NCBI RefSeq assembly: GCF_024721175.1 | Contig: NZ_CP099399.1 | Coordinates: forward strand, 1,612,001 to 1,676,000 | DNA length: 64,000 nucleotides | Source: Rhizobium sp. Pop5 | Lineage (GTDB): Bacteria > Pseudomonadota > Alphaproteobacteria > Rhizobiales > Rhizobiaceae | Direction of reading: 5' to 3' | Shown here: positions 9,120 through 17,760 of the stretch, in pieces | Layout of the letters: every line of letters begins with the position of its first letter | How positions within the stretch are numbered: position 1 is the stretch's first letter | Notes under the pieces: generated by a model | The model's database searches: none | What the model was told of the DNA's origin: nothing | What the model saw: the letters and a program-made list of their open reading frames with translations, nothing else | Made by a program: the position numbers and the translations under genes

Positions 9120-10643
9120 ATGGTTCACAATTTCGAGAATATTCTCGCAGCCTCCGGCATATCGAAATTCTTCCCCGGCGCTGTCGCCCTGGACAAGGTG
9201 GATTTCACGCTGCGCCGTGGTGAGGTTCATGCGCTGCTTGGCGAAAATGGCGCCGGCAAGTCCACACTAATCAAATGCATTACCGGCGCCTACCATCGTG
9301 ACGGCGGCAGCCTGACGCTGGACGGCCAGGAGATTAATCCAGCCAATACGCTCGCCGCCCAGAAGCTCGGCATCGGTACGGTCTACCAGGAGGTCAACCT
9401 CCTCGCCAATCTGAGTGTGGCGGAAAATCTTTTTCTCGGACGCCAGCCGAGGCGTTTCGGTATGACAGACGTCCGCGCGATGAACCGCAAGGCGCGCGAC
9501 CTGCTCGCCGGCTACGGCGTGGATATCGACGTCACTGCTGAGCTCAGCCGGTTCTCCGTCGCCGTGCAGCAGGTGGTTGCCATCGCCCGCGCCGTCGATC
9601 TCTCCGGCAAGGTGCTGATCCTCGATGAGCCCACGGCAAGCCTCGACAGTCATGAAGTGGAGCTGCTCTTCCGCATCATCGAGGACCTGAAGAAACGCGG
9701 GCTCGGCATCGTCTTCATTACCCATTTTCTCGAGCAGGTCTATGCGATCAGCGATCGCATTACCGTGCTGCGCAACGGCAAGCTTGTGGGCACCCGCGAC
9801 GCCGCCGATCTGCCGCGCCAGGGCCTGATCGCCATGATGCTCGGCCGCGAACTGGCGCATGTCGAGGAGGCGGCGAAGGAACGCAGCCTCCCGGCGGGCG
9901 ATGTCAGATACCGTTTCGCAGGCTACGGCAAACGCGGCAAGGTCAAACCCTTCGATCTCGAGGTGCGCGCTGGTGAGGTTGTTGGCGTCGCCGGGCTGCT
10001 CGGCTCCGGTCGTACGGAAACAGCCGAACTCCTCTTTGGTATCGAGCATGCCGATAGTGGCAGCGCCACGATTGATGGTCAGCCTGCCACGCTTTCGAGC
10101 CCGCGCGCGGCAATCGAAAAGGGTTTTGGTTTCTGCCCCGAGGACCGGAAGACCGATGGCATCATCGGCGACCTGTCGATCAGGGAAAACATTGCGCTCG
10201 CCCTGCAGGCCCGCCGTGGCTGGACGCGGCCGCTTTCTCGCGCCGAGCAGAATGCGCTCGCCGATCGTTACATCAGGGCGCTCGATATCCGCACGACGGA
10301 TCGCGAGAAGCCGATCAGGCTGCTCTCCGGCGGCAACCAGCAGAAGGCGATCCTCGCCCGCTGGCTCGCGACCAATCCGAAGTTCCTGATCCTCGACGAG
10401 CCGACTCGCGGCATCGATGTCGGCGCTCATGCCGAAATCATCCGACTGATCGAAAAGCTCTGCGCCGATGGCATGTCGTTGATCGTGATTTCCTCGGAGC
10501 TTGAAGAGCTTGTCGCCTATAGTTCACGTGTCATCGTACTTCGCGACAGGCAACATGTCGCCGAACTTACAGGCGAACGCATCACGGCGGCTGGCATCGT
10601 CGAAGCCATTGCAGCCGCCGAACACAAGAAGGAGGATGCATGA
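9120..10643 (+). CDS. ytfR: Sugar ABC transporter ATP-binding protein, YtfR-like
   Basis: A 507-residue protein with two ABC cassettes. The first has Walker A GENGAGKST and a Walker B LILDEPT, but a shortened signature region (SRFSVAVQQ). The second has signature LSGGNQQK and Walker B LILDEPTRG. The ATG at 9120 was chosen; the frame is open to 9036 but those residues do not fit the family. It couples to the next gene by an ATGA overlap. It energises the two permeases that follow. Confidence 0.9.
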   Translation: MVHNFENILAASGISKFFPGAVALDKVDFTLRRGEVHALLGENGAGKSTLIKCITGAYHRDGGSLTLDGQEINPANTLAAQKLGIGTVYQEVNLLANLSVAENLFLGRQPRRFGMTDVRAMNRKARDLLAGYGVDIDVTAELSRFSVAVQQVVAIARAVDLSGKVLILDEPTASLDSHEVELLFRIIEDLKKRGLGIVFITHFLEQVYAISDRITVLRNGKLVGTRDAADLPRQGLIAMMLGRELAHVEEAAKERSLPAGDVRYRFAGYGKRGKVKPFDLEVRAGEVVGVAGLLGSGRTETAELLFGIEHADSGSATIDGQPATLSSPRAAIEKGFGFCPEDRKTDGIIGDLSIRENIALALQARRGWTRPLSRAEQNALADRYIRALDIRTTDREKPIRLLSGGNQQKAILARWLATNPKFLILDEPTRGIDVGAHAEIIRLIEKLCADGMSLIVISSELEELVAYSSRVIVLRDRQHVAELTGERITAAGIVEAIAAAEHKKEDA

Positions 10644-11644
10644 AGTCCTCGATGAATGCGCAGGCCTATCGCCTGGCGCCGCAATTGATCGCGCTAGTTG
10701 TCATTCTTTTGTTGAATTTCATAACGTCGCCTCAGTTTTTTAATGTCATGGTTCAAAACGGGCGCCTCTATGGCAGCTTGATCGATGTGCTGAATCGCGG
10801 CGCCCCGGTGGCGCTCTTGGCGATTGGCATGACGCTGGTCATCGCCACCAAGGGCATCGACCTTTCCGTCGGCGCGGTCGTCGCCATCTGTGGCGCCGTC
10901 GCCGCATCGTCGATTGTTGCAGGGAATTCAGTCCCCTACACAATTTTCCTTACGTTGGCGGTCGGGCTTGCCTGTGGCGTCTGGAACGGTTTCCTGGTGG
11001 CTGTCCTCAACATCCAGCCGATCATCGCGACGCTGGTGCTGATGGTCGCTGGCCGCGGCATCGCCCAGCTCATCACCGAAGGCGCCATCCTGACCTTCAA
11101 CGATGACGGCCTGATTTTCTTCGGCAGCGGCTCCATGGCCCTCCTGCCGATGCCCGTCGTTATCTGGCTGCTCGTCGGCCTGCTCGTCATGCTGCTCGTG
11201 CGCCGCACGGCGCTCGGCATGTTGATCGAGGCCGTCGGCATCAATCGCCGCGCCAGCACGCTGTCAGGCATTCAAACGCCGGTGCTGCTGATGGCCGTCT
11301 ATATGCTGAGCGGTCTCTGTGCTTCGATCGCGGGCATCATCGTCGCCGCCGATATCAAGGGCGCCGACGCCAACAATGCCGGCCTCTGGCTTGAACTCGA
11401 CGCCATCCTTGCCGTCGTCGTCGGCGGCAATTCGCTGCTCGGCGGTCGCTTCAGCATTCTCGGATCGCTGATTGGCGCAATGATCATCCAGGCGGTGAAT
11501 ACCGGCATCCTGTCCTCCGGCTTCCCGCCCGAATTCAACCTGATCATCAAGGCCGTCATCATCATTGTGATCCTCGTGATCCAGTCGCCGGCGGTGCAAT
11601 CGCTCGCCATCTTCGCCAGCCGTCGGCAGGGCGGAAGGGAGTAG
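10640..11644 (+). CDS. ytfT: Sugar ABC transporter permease, YtfT-like
   Basis: A 334-residue BPD_transp_2 permease with about nine or ten hydrophobic helices. GMTLVIATKGIDLSVG near residue 70 is the family's conserved loop and VVVGGNSLLGGR lies near 255. It overlaps the ATPase gene by 4 bp and precedes the second permease by 5 bp. It forms the channel with the YjfF-like protein. Confidence 0.9.
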   Translation: MKSSMNAQAYRLAPQLIALVVILLLNFITSPQFFNVMVQNGRLYGSLIDVLNRGAPVALLAIGMTLVIATKGIDLSVGAVVAICGAVAASSIVAGNSVPYTIFLTLAVGLACGVWNGFLVAVLNIQPIIATLVLMVAGRGIAQLITEGAILTFNDDGLIFFGSGSMALLPMPVVIWLLVGLLVMLLVRRTALGMLIEAVGINRRASTLSGIQTPVLLMAVYMLSGLCASIAGIIVAADIKGADANNAGLWLELDAILAVVVGGNSLLGGRFSILGSLIGAMIIQAVNTGILSSGFPPEFNLIIKAVIIIVILVIQSPAVQSLAIFASRRQGGRE

Positions 11645-11649
11645 CCGAA

Positions 11650-12618
11650 ATGAACTCCAAATATCTGCCGCTGCTTGCGACCATCGTCATCTTCGTGCTC
11701 GCCTATGCCGGCTGCACGCTGCAATATCCGAACATGCTGTCGACGCGGGTCATCGGCAATCTTTTGACCGACAACGCTTTTCTCGGGATCGCCGCCGTCG
11801 GCATGACCTTCGTCATCATTTCCGGCGGCATCGATCTGTCGATCGGCTCCGTTATCGCCTTCACCGGTGTCTTCCTGGCAGTGATCCTTCAGAAGACCTC
11901 GATCCATCCGCTGGTGGCCTTCGCGCTCGTTCTCGTCATTACCACCACCTTCGGCGCTATCATGGGCGCGATCATCCACTATCTCGAAATGCCGGCCTTC
12001 ATCGTCACGCTCGCCGGAATGTTCCTGGCGCGCGGCATGGCTTTCGTGCTCTCCATCGACAGCATCCCGATCGATCACGAATATTATGCGACGCTGACGA
12101 GCCTCAGTTATCGTCTGCCCGGCGGCGGGCGGCTGACACTGATCGGCGGCATCATGCTTCTGGTCTTTGCCGCCGGCATCTTCATTGCACACCGCACCCG
12201 TTTCGGCACAAATGTCTATGCACTCGGTGGTGGCCCGCAGACGGCGCGGCTCATGGGTGTGCCGGTCGGTCGCACGACGATCCAGATCTATGCGCTCTGT
12301 GGTTTTCTGGCGGGTCTATCCGGGATCGTATTTTCGCTGTACACCTCTGCCGGATATTCGCTTGCGGCAGTCGGCGTCGAACTCGACGCCATCGCTGCAG
12401 TCGTTATCGGAGGGACGTTGCTGACGGGAGGAGCGGGATTCGTGGCTGGAACCTTGATCGGTATCCTGATCCAGGGGCTCATTCAGACCTACATCACATT
12501 CGACGGCACGCTGTCGAGCTGGTGGACAAAGATCCTGATCGGGCTTCTGCTATTTGCATTCATCCTGATGCAGAAGGCCATCCTGTTCCTTTCCAGTCTG
12601 AACAAGAGGTATGCCTGA
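11650..12618 (+). CDS. yjfF: Sugar ABC transporter permease, YjfF-like
   Basis: A 322-residue BPD_transp_2 permease with GMTFVIISGGIDLSIGS near residue 55 and VVIGGTLLTGG near 250. Gene order binding protein, ATPase, YtfT, YjfF is the same as in Escherichia coli, which supports the galactofuranose-type assignment. Its last 8 bp overlap the regulator gene. Confidence 0.9.
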   Translation: MNSKYLPLLATIVIFVLAYAGCTLQYPNMLSTRVIGNLLTDNAFLGIAAVGMTFVIISGGIDLSIGSVIAFTGVFLAVILQKTSIHPLVAFALVLVITTTFGAIMGAIIHYLEMPAFIVTLAGMFLARGMAFVLSIDSIPIDHEYYATLTSLSYRLPGGGRLTLIGGIMLLVFAAGIFIAHRTRFGTNVYALGGGPQTARLMGVPVGRTTIQIYALCGFLAGLSGIVFSLYTSAGYSLAAVGVELDAIAAVVIGGTLLTGGAGFVAGTLIGILIQGLIQTYITFDGTLSSWWTKILIGLLLFAFILMQKAILFLSSLNKRYA

Positions 12619-13408
12619 AGGGGAGGGTCGCTTGCGCAACAAACTGACCGAGGCACGCAAGACAGGGCGCAGAACCCGGACGAGCCACGCGCAAGTGGTC
12701 GACGAGCTCGGCAAGGCGATCGTCGCCGGCACCTATCCGGTCGGCTCGATCCTGCCGGGCGATACGGAGCTGGCGCAACGCTTCAAGGTGTCCCGCACCG
12801 TGCTGCGCGAGACGATGAAGACACTCGCCGCCAAGGGCATGGTCGTCGCCAAGGCGCGGGTCGGCACTCGCGTGACCGAAAAGAACCTCTGGAACATGTT
12901 CGACAGCGAGATCATCGCATGGCACTTCGACAACGGTGTGACGGAGGAGTTTCTGCTGCAGCTCTATGATATCCGCCTCGCCGTCGAACCTTTCGCCGCC
13001 GGTCTCGTCGCCGAACGGGCCAATGCCGAGGATATCGAGACGCTCCGCGCACTGGCGCTCGACATGGCGGCAAGCGGCCACACCGCCGACAGCCTGGCGC
13101 TTGCCGACCTGCGCTTTCACCTGGCGCTCGCCGAGGCCTCGCACAATCCTTTCATGCGCACCCTCGGCAGCCTGATCGAAGCGGCTCTCGTCGGCATGTT
13201 CCGCATAAGCACGCCGCCCTCGGAAAACGGATTCGCCAACATCGCCGACACCCACATGCGCATCGTCGATGCCATCGTTTCCGGCGATAGCGCGGCCGCG
13301 CGCCGCGCGATGGAACTCGTCATCCTGGATGGCCGCCATCACGTCCACGAAGCCTTTGCAGCCCATGGATCTCCTGCAGTCATGGAGCCGATTTCTCCCG
13401 CAATTTAA
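12611..13408 (+). CDS. GntR-family transcriptional regulator, FadR subfamily
   Basis: A 265-residue regulator. A winged helix (residues about 20-90, with IVAGTYPVGSILPG and the recognition region RFKVSRTVLRETMKTL) precedes an FCD effector domain in which D and H residues such as RFHLALAEAS and HMRIVDAI can bind a metal and an acidic or sugar-derived ligand. It starts inside the end of the permease gene, so it is translated with the sugar importer operon and most likely controls it, an inference from position. AAGAGG precedes the ATG. Confidence 0.88.
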   Translation: MPEGEGRLRNKLTEARKTGRRTRTSHAQVVDELGKAIVAGTYPVGSILPGDTELAQRFKVSRTVLRETMKTLAAKGMVVAKARVGTRVTEKNLWNMFDSEIIAWHFDNGVTEEFLLQLYDIRLAVEPFAAGLVAERANAEDIETLRALALDMAASGHTADSLALADLRFHLALAEASHNPFMRTLGSLIEAALVGMFRISTPPSENGFANIADTHMRIVDAIVSGDSAAARRAMELVILDGRHHVHEAFAAHGSPAVMEPISPAI

Positions 13409-13442
13409 CCTTCGCAAGCGCGAGACAGCACCTTGAATCCGC

Positions 13443-13486
13443 GCATCATGCTTTCCGAAAATCGATTCCGATTTCAGGAATTATGC
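13443..13486. repeat. Imperfect palindrome of rhizobial intergenic type
   Basis: Starting GCATCATGCTTTCCGAAAATCG and ending in AGGAATTATGC, this stretch folds on itself imperfectly. Sequences of this form (GCATGATGCTTTCCGAAAA and its complement) recur between genes in rhizobial genomes, recalled from general knowledge of them. It lies just upstream of glmU, where it could affect transcript structure. Confidence 0.55.
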
Positions 13487-13535
13487 AGTATGAGGCAACA
13501 AAGCCGCCTTATGGCGCGGATTCGCGGAGCAGATC

Positions 13536-14897
13536 ATGGAACGTACTTGCCTTGCCGTCATCCTTGCCGCCGGTGACAGCACGCGGATGAAATCTTCGAA
13601 ATCGAAGGTGCTGCATCCGGTCGCCGGACGACCGATGATTGCCCATGTCGTGGAGGCGGTCGCCTCCGCCGGCATCTCGTCCGTCGCGCTCGTCGTCGGT
13701 CGCGACGCCGAGGAGGTCGCTAAGGCCGCAACCATAAACGGCGTCGGCGTCGAATCCTATCTGCAGAAAGAGCGTCTAGGCACTGGCCACGCGGTGCTGG
13801 CGGCGCGCGAAGCGATCGCCAAGGGCTATGACGACATCCTCGTTACCTATGGCGACGTGCCGCTCCAGACTGATGGACCGCTGAAGGCCGCCCGCCAAGG
13901 TCTTGCCGATGGCAGCGATGTCGTCGTCATCGGCTTCCACACCGACCGCCCCACCGGCTATGGCCGTCTGCTCGTCAAGGACGGCGAACTCATTGCCATT
14001 CGCGAGGAGAAGGACGCAACTGATGCCGAGCGCACCGTCACTTGGTGCAACAGCGGGCTAATGGCCATCAACGGCCGCAAGGCGCTCGATATGCTCTCGC
14101 GCATCGGCAATGCCAATGCCAAGGGCGAATTCTATCTGACCGATCTCGTCGAGATCGCCCGTTCGCTCGGTGGGCGCGTCACCGCCGTCGATGCTCCCGA
14201 GATCGAGATGACCGGCTGCAACACCCGAGCCGAACTCGCCGTCATCGAGCGCTTCTGGCAGGAACGCCGTCGTCACGAGATGATGCTGGCGGGCGTTACG
14301 ATGATCGCACCGGAAACGGTCTTTCTCTCCTACGACACCGTCATCGGCCAGGATGCGCTGATCGAACCGAACGTTGTCTTCGGCCCTGGTGCTGTGATCG
14401 ACAGCGGCGCTGTCATTCATGCCTTCTCGCACATCGAGGGCGCCCATGTCAGCGAGGGCGCGACTGTCGGCCCCTTCGCGCGGCTGCGGCCGGGCGCGGA
14501 TCTCGCCAACGGTTCGAAGGTCGGCAATTTCTGCGAGGTCAAGAACGGCCGGATCGGCGAGGGCGCCAAGGTCAACCACCTCACCTATATCGGCGATGCT
14601 GTCATCGGCGCCGGCAGCAATATCGGCGCGGGCACGATCACCTGCAATTATGACGGCGTCAACAAGAGCGAGACGGTGATCGGCGAAAACGCCTTCATCG
14701 GTTCCAACTCTTCGCTGGTCGCGCCGGTGACGATCGGCGACGGCGCCTATATCGCTTCCGGCAGTGTCATTACCGCCAACGTGCCGGCCGATGCGCTGGC
14801 GCTCGGCCGCGCCCGCCAGGAGATCAAGCCGGGCCGCGCGACGCTGCTGCGCGAGCGTGCGCTCGCCATCAAGGCGGCGAAGAAGGCCAAGGCTTGA
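13536..14897 (+). CDS. glmU: Bifunctional GlmU: GlcN-1-P acetyltransferase / GlcNAc-1-P uridylyltransferase
   Basis: A 453-residue cytosolic enzyme making UDP-N-acetylglucosamine for peptidoglycan and lipopolysaccharide. The N-terminal nucleotidyltransferase begins [11 protein letters not shown], a variant of the usual GxGTRM motif with Ser in place of the second Gly, followed by SKSKVLH. The C-terminal left-handed beta-helix shows hexapeptide repeats from about residue 250 (for example [13 protein letters not shown]), and the acetyltransfer residues appear in [27 protein letters not shown] precedes the start. glmS follows after 109 bp. Confidence 0.96.
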   Translation: MERTCLAVILAAGDSTRMKSSKSKVLHPVAGRPMIAHVVEAVASAGISSVALVVGRDAEEVAKAATINGVGVESYLQKERLGTGHAVLAAREAIAKGYDDILVTYGDVPLQTDGPLKAARQGLADGSDVVVIGFHTDRPTGYGRLLVKDGELIAIREEKDATDAERTVTWCNSGLMAINGRKALDMLSRIGNANAKGEFYLTDLVEIARSLGGRVTAVDAPEIEMTGCNTRAELAVIERFWQERRRHEMMLAGVTMIAPETVFLSYDTVIGQDALIEPNVVFGPGAVIDSGAVIHAFSHIEGAHVSEGATVGPFARLRPGADLANGSKVGNFCEVKNGRIGEGAKVNHLTYIGDAVIGAGSNIGAGTITCNYDGVNKSETVIGENAFIGSNSSLVAPVTIGDGAYIASGSVITANVPADALALGRARQEIKPGRATLLRERALAIKAAKKAKA

Positions 14898-15006
14898 GGC
14901 CGCTTTGCGTAACCGGCGGAAATTCAAAGTGACCGCCGAGGCGATTGAGAAATAAGCGAAAATCGTTAGGACTGGCCTCGTTATTAGAGGCTTATGGGGA
15001 TATTGC

Positions 15007-16833
15007 ATGTGCGGCATTGTGGGGATCGTCGGAACTCAGCCGGTGGCCGGGCGCCTGGTCGATGCGCTGAAGCGTCTCGAATATCGCGGATATGATTCCG
15101 CTGGTGTCGCCACCATCCATCAGGGCGTGATGGATCGCCGCCGTGCCGAGGGCAAGCTCTTCAATCTGGAGAAACGCCTCGACAGCGAACCGCTGCCCGG
15201 CACGATCGGCATCGCCCATACACGCTGGGCGACGCACGGTATTCCCAATGAGACCAACGCCCATCCGCATTTCGTCGAGGGTGTCGCCGTCGTGCATAAT
15301 GGCATCATCGAGAACTTCTCCGAGTTGCGCGACGAACTGACCGAGGAGGGATCGGTCTTCGAGACCCAGACCGACACCGAAGTCGTCGCCCAACTGATGG
15401 CGAAATACCTGCGCGAAGGCCTAGAGTCGCGCGCCGCCATGCTGAAGATGCTGAACCGGGTGACCGGCGCCTATGCGCTCGCCGTTATGCTGAAGGCCGA
15501 GCCCGGCACGATCATGGCCGCCCGTTCCGGCCCGCCGCTCGCTGTCGGCTACGGCCGCGGCGAGATGTTCCTGGGCTCGGATGCGATCGCACTTTCGCCC
15601 TTCACCAACGAGATCACCTATCTCGTCGACGGCGATTGCGCCGTCATCGACCGCGACGGCGTCTCGGTGGTCGATTTTTCCGGCAAGCCGGTCAAGCGCG
15701 CGCGCCAGATTTCGCAGGCGACCGCCTATGTCGTGGACAAGGGCAACCACCGCCATTTCATGGAAAAGGAAATCTATGAGCAGCCGGAGGTCATCTCCCA
15801 TGCGCTCAGCCATTACGTGGACTTCGCCCAGAACACGATCGGCATCAATGCCGCCGCGATCGACTTCAAGGCGGCGAGCGGCCTTGCGATCTCGGCCTGC
15901 GGCACCGCCTATCTCGCCGGCCTTGTCGGCAAATACTGGTTCGAGCGTTATGCCCGCCTGCCTGTTGAAATCGACGTCGCCTCCGAATTCCGCTACCGCG
16001 AAATGCCGCTGTCGCCATCGCAGGCTGCACTCTTCATCTCACAATCAGGCGAAACCGCCGATACGCTGGCATCCCTGCGCTATTGCCGGGAGAACGGCCT
16101 GAAGATCGGCGCGATCGTTAACGTCCGCGAATCGACGATCGCCCGCGAATCCGACGCGATCTTCCCGATCATGGCCGGCCCCGAGATCGGCGTCGCCTCG
16201 ACCAAGGCATTCACCTGCCAGCTTGCCGTGCTGGCGTCTCTGGCGATCGGCGCCGGCAAGGCGCGTGGCACGGTGAGTGCGGATGAGGAGAAGGCGCTGG
16301 TGCGCCATCTCGCCGAGATGCCGCGCATCATGAGCCGGGTGCTGAACCTCATCCAACCGCAGATGGAAAGCCTGTCGCGGGAACTCTCCAAGTGCAAGGA
16401 CGTGCTTTATCTTGGCCGCGGCACCAGCTTCCCACTTGCGATGGAAGGTGCGCTGAAGCTCAAGGAAATCTCCTATATCCATGCCGAAGGTTATGCCGCC
16501 GGCGAATTGAAGCACGGGCCGATCGCATTGATCGACGAGAACATGCCTGTCATCGTCATCGCCCCCTATGACCGCTTCTTTGAAAAGACCGTCTCGAACA
16601 TGCAGGAGGTCGCAGCCCGCGGCGGCCGCATCATCTTCATCACCGACGAAGCGGGAGCGGCGGCCACGAAACTGCCGACCGTGGCAACGATCACCCTACC
16701 TGTGGTCGACGAAATCATCGCGCCGATGATCTTCTCGCTGCCGATCCAGTTGCTCGCCTATCACACGGCCGTCTTCATGGGCACCGACGTCGATCAGCCG
16801 CGCAACCTGGCGAAATCCGTGACGGTGGAGTAA
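15007..16833 (+). CDS. glmS: Glutamine-fructose-6-phosphate aminotransferase (isomerising)
   Basis: A 608-residue enzyme that makes glucosamine-6-phosphate from fructose-6-phosphate and glutamine, the first step toward UDP-GlcNAc. The start MCGIVGIVG exposes catalytic Cys2 after Met removal. The glutaminase domain spans roughly residues 1-240 (THNE-like loop as VVHNGIIENF). Two SIS sugar-binding domains follow (SQSGETADT near 350 and GRGTSFPLAMEGALKLKE near 475). The C-terminus AKSVTVE matches the family. No glmS ribozyme-like element is seen upstream; the gap is only 109 bp. Confidence 0.97.
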   Translation: MCGIVGIVGTQPVAGRLVDALKRLEYRGYDSAGVATIHQGVMDRRRAEGKLFNLEKRLDSEPLPGTIGIAHTRWATHGIPNETNAHPHFVEGVAVVHNGIIENFSELRDELTEEGSVFETQTDTEVVAQLMAKYLREGLESRAAMLKMLNRVTGAYALAVMLKAEPGTIMAARSGPPLAVGYGRGEMFLGSDAIALSPFTNEITYLVDGDCAVIDRDGVSVVDFSGKPVKRARQISQATAYVVDKGNHRHFMEKEIYEQPEVISHALSHYVDFAQNTIGINAAAIDFKAASGLAISACGTAYLAGLVGKYWFERYARLPVEIDVASEFRYREMPLSPSQAALFISQSGETADTLASLRYCRENGLKIGAIVNVRESTIARESDAIFPIMAGPEIGVASTKAFTCQLAVLASLAIGAGKARGTVSADEEKALVRHLAEMPRIMSRVLNLIQPQMESLSRELSKCKDVLYLGRGTSFPLAMEGALKLKEISYIHAEGYAAGELKHGPIALIDENMPVIVIAPYDRFFEKTVSNMQEVAARGGRIIFITDEAGAAATKLPTVATITLPVVDEIIAPMIFSLPIQLLAYHTAVFMGTDVDQPRNLAKSVTVE

Positions 16834-16969
16834 GCCTTTGTTAGCTGGGACTTCACGCTGAAACGTATTGTGCGGCGTGGCGAATTCTGGCAATTTTACC
16901 ATGCGGACAAAGGGGGAAAGGCCGGTATACCGGCCTGTCCAGGACGGAAATGGAGTTCATCTGGAAGCG

Positions 16970-17677
16970 ATGGCCGACAATACCCCCCGAATGCCGGTCG
17001 CGACCCGGCTGCGGAATAATTTTCTAGCAGGCCTGATCATCTGTGCGCCGATCGCGATCACGATCTGGCTGACCTGGACCTTCATCCACTGGTCGGACAG
17101 CTGGGTCAGGCCCTATATTCCGGCACGCTGGAATCCGGAAAGTTATCTCAATTTCGCCATTCCCGGTTTCGGCCTGCTGATCGCCGTGGTGCTGATCACC
17201 GTCGTCGGCTTCCTCGGCAAGAACCTGATCGGCCAGAGCATCGTCCGCTTCGGCGAATCGGTCGTCCAGCGCATGCCGCTGGTGCGTACGATCTACAGAA
17301 GCGTGAAGCAGATTTTCGAAACAGTGCTGAAGGAGCAGGCGAATTCCTTCAAGAAGGTCGGCCTCATCGAATATCCGGGTCCCGGCCTCTGGGCGCTGGT
17401 CTTTATCGCCACCGACGCCAAGGGCGAGATCGCCTCGAAGTTCAATGCCATGGGCCAGGACATGGTCGCCGTCTTCCTGCCGCCGACGCCCGTGCCGACG
17501 GCTGGCTTCCTTGTCTTCGTCCCCCGCGAGAAGATCGTCCTGCTCGACATGAGCCCGGAAGACGCCGCCAAATTCCTGATTTCGGGCGGCCTCGTCGCCC
17601 CCGAACATAAGCCGTCCGAGCCGAAGCAGAAGCACCTGCCACGGCCGAAACCGGTTGCGGTTTCAAAGGCGGATTGA
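16970..17677 (+). CDS. DUF502 family membrane protein
   Basis: A 235-residue protein with two hydrophobic segments near its N-terminus (about 21-43 and 68-92) and a soluble C-terminal part rich in Gly and Pro. It matches the DUF502 family in IKGxx-like RLRNNFLAGLIICAPIAIT and in PTPVPTAGFLVFVP, a family hallmark. Function is unknown. The ATG at 16970 follows GGAAG. The frame is open to 16868 but the extra residues are not family-like. It converges on recG across a palindromic repeat. The last 25 residues are Lys/Pro-rich. Confidence 0.82.
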   Translation: MADNTPRMPVATRLRNNFLAGLIICAPIAITIWLTWTFIHWSDSWVRPYIPARWNPESYLNFAIPGFGLLIAVVLITVVGFLGKNLIGQSIVRFGESVVQRMPLVRTIYRSVKQIFETVLKEQANSFKKVGLIEYPGPGLWALVFIATDAKGEIASKFNAMGQDMVAVFLPPTPVPTAGFLVFVPREKIVLLDMSPEDAAKFLISGGLVAPEHKPSEPKQKHLPRPKPVAVSKAD

Positions 17678-17724
17678 TGCATGTCGCCCAAAAGTGTCAG
17701 CGGTTTTGGGATAACGACATGCAT
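17677..17724. repeat. Rhizobial intergenic palindromic element
   Basis: Perfect 10-bp outer arms (ATGCATGTCG at 17677-17686 and CGACATGCAT at 17715-17724) enclose inner arms CCCAAAA and TTTTGGG. The core AAAAGTG...CAGCGGTTTTGGGATAACG is a form I know to recur widely between genes in Rhizobium genomes. Its first base is the last base of the DUF502 stop codon. It lies between convergent genes, where it may also help end transcription. Confidence 0.75.
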
Positions 17725-17738
17725 GAAACAAAGACTTG

Positions 17739-17760
17739 AAGCGCGCCGCAGCGCGCTTTA
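17739..17760. terminator. Hairpin between DUF502 gene and recG
   Basis: AAGCGCGC and GCGCGCTT form an 8-bp stem with a 4-base loop, followed by TTA on the plus strand. It overlaps the recG stop codon. The T run is short, so terminator function is likely but not certain. Confidence 0.55.

Noticed and set aside
7746..9230. 494-residue minus-strand open frame across the BMP and YtfQ genes
   Set aside because: It is antisense to two well-supported genes and runs through a terminator; its sequence has no recognisable domain.
13536..15006. glmS ribozyme or GlcN6P riboswitch ahead of glmS
   Set aside because: The 109-bp gap shows no ribozyme-like core, and the element is known mainly from Gram-positive bacteria.
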